Source: Mauremys mutica | Taxonomy: Eukaryota; Chordata; Testudines; Geoemydidae | Reading direction: 5' to 3' | DNA length: 64,000 nt | NCBI RefSeq assembly: GCF_020497125.1 | Contig: NC_059072.1 | Location: 69,571,697-69,635,696, forward strand | Part shown: one piece after another, positions 55,978 through 64,000 of the stretch | How the letters are laid out: each line of letters begins with the position of its first letter | Position numbering within the stretch: position 1 is the first letter of the stretch | Position numbers and translations under genes: made by a program | Notes under the pieces: model-generated | Told to the model about the DNA's origin: nothing | Databases searched by the model: none | The model's input: only the letters and a program-made list of their open reading frames with translations

Positions 55978-56549
55978 TAGTTGATCATCATCATCATTCC
56001 CATAACCACATTGGTCATTGCTCATCAATGATGGTGCCCCACTCAGCCAATTGTCTCCACCCCTGACGATTGTGTCAGTGCTTGAGTCTCCACAAAGTCC
56101 ATTCCTGTCCATTCGTTTATGTTGTCAATCCATTTCTTCTTCTGTCTACCTCTTCTCTTCCCCTGTACTGTCCCTTGGAGGATGATCTTGGATAGGCCAG
56201 ATCTTGTTACATGGTCGTACCACTTCAGCTTGCACTTCTTCAGTCGTCAGGAGGTCTTCATATGACCCAGTGCATTGCTTGATGTTGCAGACCTCTTCAT
56301 TAGTGAGGTGGTCGAAGGAGATGCCCAGGATTTTACGGAAGTATCTCATCTCTACCACCTGTATTTTCCATTCAACTTCTGCCATAAGGGTCCATGTCTC
56401 GCATGCATACCGAAAAACGGAGATGACCAATGCGTGCAGCAGTTTCAGTTTGGATTCCAAGCAGATGTTCTTATTCCTCCAAATTGGCTTTAGCTTTGCT
56501 ACTACTGCTGTTTGTGCAGTTCTTGCCTGAATTTCTGCCTTGGATCCTT
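55978..56549 (-). pseudogene. LINE reverse-transcriptase C-terminal remnant (RTE-like)
   Basis: The minus strand encodes LLHALVISVFRYACETWTL, RKILGISFDHLTNEEV and SYEDLLTTEEVQAEV, then degraded KIWPIQ-HPPRDSTGEEK. This order (S-L-Y-CETWTL, R-ILGI--D-VTNEEV, LLTT, then an RGRQKKRW-like end) is the C-terminus of a non-LTR RT outside CR1. It is readable for 105 codons (56146-56460) and broken on both sides. Confidence 0.7.
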
Positions 56550-56645
56550 CATAGACTCATAGACTTTAAGGTCAGAAGGGACAATTATGATCATCTAGTC
56601 TGACCTCCTGCACAATGCAGGCCACAGAATCTCATTTCATCAGTG
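56550..56645 (-). mobile_element. CR1 3' terminal fragment
   Basis: CATAGACTCATAGACTTTAA, GTCAGAAGGGACAATTATGA and CATCTAGTCTGACCTCCTGC; near-identical to 45055-45165. Confidence 0.75.
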
Positions 56646-58159
56646 ATTGCCCCCAAATACAATATTGCCCCCCCACATTAGTTACCCTGCTATTATTAAA
56701 AAATATGTGGTGTGCATTGCTATATCAATCCCTTGATCACCTGGGCTACATTTAGGAAATACATAGCATGTTCTTATAAAGCAAAGTGCTTATTGATAAC
56801 ATGAATACCTTTTGGTGTTTTAAGAATGCGGTCAAAGAAAAACATGTGTCAAGGGAGGAGTGTGCTTTCCCTGTGACTTTCTAGCTTATTTGGTAAAGTT
56901 GGTGGGGTTTTTTGTTGTTCACTCTCAACAGATGCTGTTCCTTGTTCTGATTTCTTTTTGTAAATGGAAAAACTCAGGACCCAAGGGCCTTCGTGTGTGT
57001 GTGTGTGTATTTTAAATGAAATTCATGTTTTGTGTGCTTAGTATGCATGAATAAATGGATACAAGATTGTGTTTGCATTGATGCTAATACAAGTGAGAAT
57101 ACTGTGACATTTCTTTTCAATAATTTACTTACAGTCTAGAATACTGTGTGCATCCAAAAGGAAGGGAGAGGAAAAGAGAGAGCTGAACGCACTCAGAGTG
57201 TGTGTCTGAAGTAGTGATCAATATTTACAAGGTAGTGTGAGCAGATGGAAAAAGCTGATTGCACCGTTGGGAGGAAAGGAACTGAGAGGAGATGGACAGA
57301 GTGAAGTAATGCTCAGGAAGAGACCATCTGAATGCCTGGTGCAGAACACATAGACTATCATAGTGAGAGTGCATTTGAAAAGCTGGATGACTTACTCAGT
57401 CAGACTCATTAGTCTTTAATCATTTAAACACAGCCCTTTTGGGCTGAAATACAGTCAAGCACAAGTGCCTTAAACAAGGTCCTTCTGTCAACTCTGTGGC
57501 TGAGGCCTGTGTGTATTCTCCCCTTCAGCCTTTTAAACACAACCCTTTCTGGCATATGTGGTCAAAGGGGGCGGGGGGCATTATGTCCCCCTCAGTTTAT
57601 ACTACGTTTCAGTCTGTAGGAGTGCTCTGACTTGAATATCTGGCTGAAGGGAATCCAATATCAAAATGTCTGCTCAAGGAACTCAAATACCAATGCCATT
57701 TTCTATTGAAAAGTAGGCTACATGAGATATCCTTATAGAGGTGCATTTGCATGAAATAGAGCTCTTTGAAAGACAGGAAAATGATTTAATTAAAAAATTC
57801 AGAATGTATAAGCAGTTTCTCAGGGTTGGCAATGGATTCATTTTCAACACAACACTAAATTTTCCACAATATTTGTATCAACACTTGTAATGAATTTTTT
57901 TGTTTACTCAAAACCTGGTTTTCAGTAAGAAAATATGGTTTTCAGTTGAAAAAAATCAATGTTTGGAAATTTCAGAGAAAATGTTGCAAAAATGCAAAAT
58001 TTCAGTATCAGTTTCCCAAATAATCATATTTGTGCACAAAATTTCAACCTGATTTGGACATCATTCTGCTACTACCTAGCACACATAAGTGGAATAGTGT
58101 GTGTGTGTGTGTGGGGGGGGATGACCTAGAAAAAAACATTTCAGCTGTATCTTTTATAT
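56646..58159. other. Gene-less AT-rich sequence
   Basis: (GT)n at about 56994-57008 and 58097-58112. No gene recognised. Confidence 0.45.
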
Positions 58160-58442
58160 GGTACATAGGAAAAATGAAGGAATGCAGGCTTAGATGGTTT
58201 ACTCATATAAAGTGCTATATTGTCACATATGTGGTTAAGAGGGCCAATAGATTGAGGTCGAAGGAAAAAGACATAGGCGACCCAAGAGGAAGTTGTGCGA
58301 AGTCATACAGCAAGACATGTTAACATGTGGTGTGAAAGAAGATATGGTATTGAACAGAGTACTTTGGAGGGATAGGACTCGTAGAGCAGATCCCATTAAC
58401 ACAAGGAAGAAGATAGACAGGGTTACAGTATTAATAGCATGA
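58160..58442 (+). pseudogene. LINE C-terminal remnant with RLRWF motif
   Basis: Reads RLRWFTHIKCYIVTYVVKRA, then KDIGDPRG. With one frame change near 58295 it goes on to QQDMLTCGVKEDMVLNRVLW and RTRRADPINTRKK, ending at TGA 58440. This matches the tail of many non-LTR LINE proteins (LRWFGHV, GRP-K-W, D-TC-V, A-DR-WR---RRADP). Better preserved than most LINE fossils here. Confidence 0.6.
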
Positions 58443-59564
58443 TAGAAAAAGTCTGGAAGTAGTACGTTTTCATTTGCATCCACTGTGTCAACCATGCAGT
58501 CAGTAGTAAACTACCGTATAGAAATTTCACCAAAAGCTAAGAAAACATTTTCCTTGAGTCTAAATGTCTGTTAGCATTTTTGACAATAAAGGCAGTCCTT
58601 CTACTTTGGCTACTTAAATAAAATTACCCTTGCTGCACAGCCAGTGCAGTGGAGACAGAACCCTCTGCCGAAGTGATTTAATCAGAGCAATGTTTATAAG
58701 CAGAATTAACAGAGAAAGATCATTAAGAATTTAAAAAAATGGCAAACCTTAATGGATAAAGGATGGCTCTGTAAAAAAAAATGGTTACCTACTAAAAATA
58801 TCCACTACTTGTACCTACTAGTGAGTAGTTCAGACAGAAAGGAATGATGGCAAAAGTGAAAAACATCTTTTTGTAATTGCATAAAAGTTTATAAGTCATG
58901 GTGAATAAGTGACAGGAGTTCTTTGATTGAACTCCTTCAGGCAGAGACTGTCTTTTTATTCTCTGGTCCTGGTCCATGGCTAAGATTCCCAGGTGTGACA
59001 GTAGTAATACTACTACTACTAATCTGGTGTATAGAAGGCACAGTCAGTTTGACCCTGCTCCAGCATGGTGGTCCAGCATTGACTTCAGTTTTTATTAAGA
59101 ACCAACTTTGTGCATTGTACACAGCTATGAAGCCAATTCCTTTACAAATGAATATATACCCACAGTGAAATCTTAACAGTATGATGACTGTAATGGTGAC
59201 TGAAATGGTATATTTTAAAAAAATGGGGTGATTTAATAATTTTTGAGGGGTTATGAGTTGTAACATGAGTGTGCCCATGTGCTGAGTGAACTAGTGCACA
59301 TTAATTGTTCACATTCTAAAGCTATCAGTAAACTAATTGCAACTAATTAATAAATGATTAAATAAGTTAATTAAAATTGTCTTCACACTATTTTTGTTAA
59401 AATTTCTGTTTTCAGGTTTGTGAAACGTTTGTAAAAATGAGTCAATTTTAAGGCTAGAGCAGAAAATTATAAAATGTTGATGATTTGTTTTTGAAATTCT
59501 CAACTAAATTTGTCATCAACATTTCAACAACAAAACAAATTAAATTTTCCTAAATATTTTCTCA
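58443..59564. other. Gene-less AT-rich sequence
   Basis: No gene or repeat recognised. Overlapping frames at 58923-59278 lack motifs. Confidence 0.45.
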
Positions 59565-59565
59565 A

Positions 59566-59669
59566 AATTTAATTTTGTTTTTTGACTAACTTTATTTATG
59601 ACCTTTCTGGAGACTGAAATGTCTCCAGAAAGGTCATAAATAAAGTTAGTAAAAAAAACAAAATTATTT
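59566..59669. repeat. Long near-perfect palindrome
   Basis: Arms 59585-59614 and 59621-59650 are perfect 30-base inverted repeats (left arm begins ACTAACTTTATTTATGACC) with a six-base loop TGAAAT. With one mismatch the pairing extends outward through AATTTTGTTTTTT / AAAAAAACAAAATT to arms of about 45 bases. No TIR family recognised. Confidence 0.9.
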
Positions 59670-61500
59670 CACTTTTTGAATGACTGAAAAATTTGCAAAA
59701 ACATTTTTGCTTTCCAAGTTTCAGTATGGGATGATTGCTTATGACTCAGCAGATAGATAACATAGTATTGGTTAAAGCAGCAAAGAGTCCTGTGGCACCT
59801 TATAGACTAATGGACGTATTGGTATTGTCTGTGATTTCTTTATTGTATGAGTATCCCATGTGATCAGGAGAGTTACTAGAAACTCATTGATTGTAGATTT
59901 ATTCATCACCAGTACATAAAAAGTCCTTATCCAGGACTCTAGGCTTGATCTCTACTTTTATGAAGATTTTTACCTTTGTCAGCCTTCATCACACAGATCC
60001 CATCCTTCCCAACAGTCTGTGCATGTTGGAGGGCGGGGATGGGCTTTGCAGTGTGCGCTAAAGTTGAGCAATTTGAACTATTTAGAAAAAGTGTTGGGAG
60101 TGAACACCAAAGTTCAGAGCTCCTTGTGGAGAATGCCCTGCCAGCAGCTCCCTGGTCTGCATCTTGAGTGTGTCCACGTTAATGTTTGTAAGCAGAATTC
60201 ATGTGATTTTTTTTAAGATTCTAAGAAAGAGAACAAAATGTGTCTGAAAGGAGATAAAATCATTAATAGAATGAAAGAACAAGGATTCCAAATATTTTTG
60301 AATCAGATGTGGATTCAAAGGGAACTCTCTCTTCAATATGTGCATGTGCATCTTTGTCTGTTAAGGAGGAATACAATACAACTCAAACAAAAATATGTGA
60401 CCAGACCAACCCACTGCAACCATGAGACTGGGAGTGTCCAATTGCAAATCCTCTTGAAATCTTATACAGATGCAACTTTACAGAAAGCAACACAAACTAT
60501 AAATACAATGCATGTTTTAGGTCTCTATATAAATAGTACATATATAAGCAGTCTAAAGGTTAAATTTAAAAATACTGTTGACATAAGGAAAGGTCACCTA
60601 AGAAGAACATTCGCCCGTGGCATTGTAATTTTATAGAAGAGCATGTCAACTTGCGCAAGGCAGTACTGAAACACACCATACTCATGCAAATGGTAACCTT
60701 GGCTTAAAATGAGAGAGCAAATATTCTCCTAGGTCATTAGGATCAGACTTAATGACAAATTCAGTTTTCTTTTGCAAACATTACATTAATGTTTATCTTA
60801 CAATTATACTGTATTTTTTTAATTACATTTACTAATACAAGTTTTGGGGTTTTTTTTGAGGGGATGGGGATGGTCATGGTAGAACACATAACTTTATTAA
60901 AAGTTTTATTTTAAAATCAAAACTTTAAATGCCATATAGTCCACACATTCTGACATCCTGAAAAAAACAAAACACTAGGCCTTAACTTTTTAAAGTATTT
61001 CATGTATGTGCAGTAATTTTTCTTTTGATACGTCTACTTAATTTATACAATTTATACAACAGATTGAATTGTGGTTTAACCATTTGATGAGCAATATTTG
61101 TTTTATAAAATCCAAACATCTCTCATGTATGGCATTCATAGGAGAAGAACACAATACTCAGCTCCAGATTAATTCTTTACACTTGCCTTGTTTTAAAACG
61201 CCAATATATGAAAAATCTGAGGCAGCCTCTTCCCTGATCAAATTTAGGTACTACAGTGATAGTCATTATATAAGAACCTGACTAGATTAACATGCGTGTA
61301 CTAAGTAGCCTTTTCAGGTTTGCCAGAATGCTGTAGCTTCCTCTCCCTCATGTGATGAAGATTACTGCAGGAGTAGGATGTTTCCCTTCCCCCAGTAAGC
61401 AAAGGGCCAAATCCTGAAGTCCTTCCTCAGGCAAAATGCCCAGTGACTTCACTGGACAGTCATCATGGTTATATTATAACAGGAAAATAAATAATAATTC
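59670..61500. other. Gene-less AT-rich sequence with a PLE scrap
   Basis: About 59777-59817 (AGCAGCAAAGAGTCCTGTGG, then CACCTTATAGACTAA) is a short piece of the Penelope-like tail. No gene. A 132-codon frame at 60238-60636 is low in complexity and has no motifs. Confidence 0.4.
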
Positions 61501-62690
61501 AGAAACTAGATCAGGCCTGCACAACTCGTAAAGCGGCGAGAGCCACATTCCTCCAAAGAAAACAGCTAAGGACCGAAACCTCCCGGCCCCGCAGAAACAC
61601 CCCGCCCCAGGGCCGCCCAGCCCTGCAGAAACAAACCCTCCTTCCCCAGCGCCGCCCCACCAAAACAGTTGTGGGCCAAAAAGGAAGGTTGGGGGTGGGG
61701 AGGTGATACTTGATTTTAAATCAACCAGGGGCTCCCAGCTGAAGAGGTGGCTGGGAGCCCTCAGGGGCAAATTAAAGGGCCCGGGGCTCCGGCGGCTGGG
61801 GGAACCCGGCAGGGCTGGCTCTAGGTTTTTTGCTGTCCCAAGCAAAGAAAAATTGGGCTGCCCCCTGTCCCCTCCTGCTGCCCCAGCCCTGGGCTCTCCC
61901 CCCACCCACACCCCCTGCCGCCCCAGCGCTGGGCTTCCCCCTTTCCTCCCAACCAGTGCCCTCCCCCGACCCCGCTGCTGCCCCAGCCCTGGGCTCCCCC
62001 CCACCAGTGCCCCCCCACACGCCTCCTGCCGCCCCAGCCCTGGGTCACTGGTAACTTGCTCCCAGGGTGGGTCATTCAGCAGGAATTTTGGATGTGCACA
62101 AAACACAGACAGGATTGGTTCCCATATGGTTACAGAGCTGCAGTAAAGTGGAACAATTTTCAGCCTGTGTGATTGGAGGATATCTGGATGCATATTATAA
62201 GACTGTCCTCCATAAATGAGGAAAAGTTGAGGTGCCTTTATTATTCTTTTGTTCCACTCTTTCTTTCTATGGGGAATTTGCCAATGCAATATCACTGTCT
62301 TCCTTTTAAACAAACAAAAAGGCAATGGCTGTTGAAAATAGCAATTCCAGTTCTAATAAGCATTTCTTGCTCAATTTTATCCTACTTTTTCTACAGCAAG
62401 TTACAGTGGATCAGTATATTTGATTTGGGAGAAATGAAGTAACAGCTGCCCAAACTGAGCTTGAGCACTCCTGAATTTTGAGGTGTTCAAATCTGGAAGG
62501 CAGGTGCTGTGGGGGGGGGAGGGGCCTGTGGGCTCCACGGGGGAGCATGGCAGCAACATGTCTGGAGCTGCATGGAGCCAGACACGCTGGTCTGAGTGGC
62601 ACGGTAAGGGGGCTGGGGGTTGGAGAAGGGGTAGGGGGTTCCAGGGGGCAGTCAAGGGACAGGGATAGTTTACCCAGTCTCTGACTTCCC
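61501..62690. repeat. GC-rich repeat block with a C-rich minisatellite
   Basis: Sharp GC rise. 61860-62045 contains four degenerate units with the core CTGCYGCCCCAGCSCTGGG and C-rich spacers. A second GC patch lies at 62500-62690 with GGAGCATGGCAGCAACATG. Long open frames on both strands (for example 61474-62325 minus) follow from composition and repeats, not gene structure. Likely remnants of interspersed repeats. Confidence 0.5.
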
Positions 62691-64000
62691 CCCACTTTAC
62701 CCTCCAGACCTGCAGAACGCCATCTGCCAGATCCAGAGAAATGAGGGGGATAGTGTTGCAGAGATGTTACCCAGGGTTTTCAAAGATGGTAACTTAACTG
62801 TTGCTCTCCAGGTGGTGTCAGAAATAAATCAATAAGGACACAGCTCCTCCATCTGATAAATGATTGGTATAAACAAGAATGCTTATACTTAAAACTACTT
62901 TTTATTAGGTCTCTCTCTCTCTCTCTCTCTCTCTATGGCAGTAGGTTCAGAGTTACCCAAAGTCTGAGATGGTTTTGAGTGATCAGCAGCCAGGCTTCCT
63001 TCCGTCCAGCTTCTGGGGATTGTAGGTCTCAGCTCCTTGTCCAAAGAAAAGCTTCCTCAGAGTGCTCAAAAGTATATTATTTTGCTTAATCTTTTATAGC
63101 TAACTTAAACAACTCATAGTGACTCCTAGTGGGTCACCATAGTAACCCCTAACAGGTCACCTATTCTCCTAATTGCAGCAAAGTACGCATATCTCTTATC
63201 AAAGTATTTCTAGTCTTAACAATAAAACTGATATCTCAGGGGCACTTAAAACCAAGGTCTGCTGTCCAAACATTCCTTCCCTTTTCATGGTCCATTACCT
63301 CCCTGTTCCATGTTCCCATTCTGTTTAGTAAAAGTGCAAGCATGCAGTTGTTTGGCCTTGCCTCTCAGAGCCCTAAGATTATTTCTACTATGTAGTATTT
63401 CGTCTTCAGCTACCGGTGGCTGCACCCACAAAATGGCTGACTGCAGTAATGTCAGGTTCTGGGGTTACACACAATAACTGGGTACTGAGAGAGCTGATCC
63501 TCTTTCTACATTGGAAGGAAAAGATCTGAGCAAGGAGGTCCACTCCATATGTGAACATGTGTTGAGGGGATGTGATCCTATCCACTACTATCATTTATAT
63601 ATTAATGTAGTCTACACTGTATACAGGGCTAAACATGCCAAACAAATAAGAGTCAAGGAACTTATAAGTAATAATGGTGGCAGTAATGGATACACATGCA
63701 AAATATTGGGAGCAAATTCTCCACTCTCCCATAAAAGGAATCCATCCTTGTCTGGATTATTAGATTCCAACTGAGACACTGAGATACATTCAGATTCAAA
63801 CAACGTGTGCAATGTTCAACAACATCTAAGTTTGGTTACACCATAAAAATCACGTATGTCATAAATTCTGGATGAAGGTGTAATACATTATCAATCTTCT
63901 GTTGACTGGGTGTGTTGTAGAAGCCATGAGCGAAACTCAGGATAGAAGTCTGGATATGGGCAAAAATTGACAAAATTCAAGGATGTCTAATTTTTTTTTC
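62691..64000. other. Gene-less sequence with a CT microsatellite
   Basis: (CT)n at about 62911-62934. Flanking text (TTTTTATTAGG before it, later CCTAGTGGGTCACC) may be an LTR-like repeat, not provable here. No gene supported to the window end. Confidence 0.4.

Noticed and set aside
60238..60636. 132-codon plus-strand frame
   Set aside because: AT-rich, no domain, no start context; expected by chance in a window this long.
61474..62325. 283-codon minus-strand frame
   Set aside because: Low-complexity Gly/Ala/Pro protein produced by the C-rich tandem repeat; no splice or domain evidence.

Overview
The window looks like a gene-poor, repeat-rich stretch of a reptile nuclear genome. A turtle is most likely; a crocodilian is the main alternative. 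The reasons are the mix of CR1 LINEs, Penelope-like elements (PLEs), PIF/Harbinger DNA transposons with their MITEs, and traces of a tRNA-derived SINE. There is no bacterial or organellar gene organisation and no rRNA or CRISPR. I see only one candidate host exon (minus strand, 8066-8251), and it is unproven. Everything else that codes belongs to transposable elements.

Layout. 1-12.8 kb: mostly unique AT-rich sequence with a PLE foldback (1032-1172), a PLE fragment carrying RT/GIY-YIG coding remnants (1725-2745), CR1 3' ends, a tRNA-derived SINE and the candidate host exon. 12.87-17.03 kb: Harbinger copy A, with an apparently intact two-exon Myb/SANT gene (+), a small antisense gene inside its intron (-) and a transposase gene (-) whose 5' end was replaced by PLE sequence. 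17.0-21.0 kb: PLE tail and unclassified repeats. 21.05-24.56 kb: a CR1 with an uninterrupted 993-codon ORF2 on the minus strand. 25-32.9 kb: old repeats, a LINE remnant and a PLE tail. 32.93-37.89 kb: Harbinger copy B, complete with TIRs and TTA target duplication but mutated. 38.21-42.00 kb: Harbinger copy C in the same orientation, with TCA duplication and most of the transposase deleted. 42.7-64 kb: nested CR1, hAT-like and Harbinger-like MITEs, an inverted PLE (52.7-53.7 kb), remnants of two other LINE families, a striking long palindrome (about 59.6 kb) and a C-rich minisatellite (61.9 kb).

How the genes work together. Harbinger elements mobilise with two proteins: a DDE nuclease and a Myb/SANT DNA-binding partner. 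In these copies the two genes converge. The most interesting signal is a third, antisense gene of exactly 100 codons inside the SANT intron. All three copies keep it open with no indels, while B and C have broken transposase and SANT genes. It is flanked by conserved splice signals that could join an upstream ATG to the open frame, and its protein diverges much faster than the transposase. I do not recognise its family.
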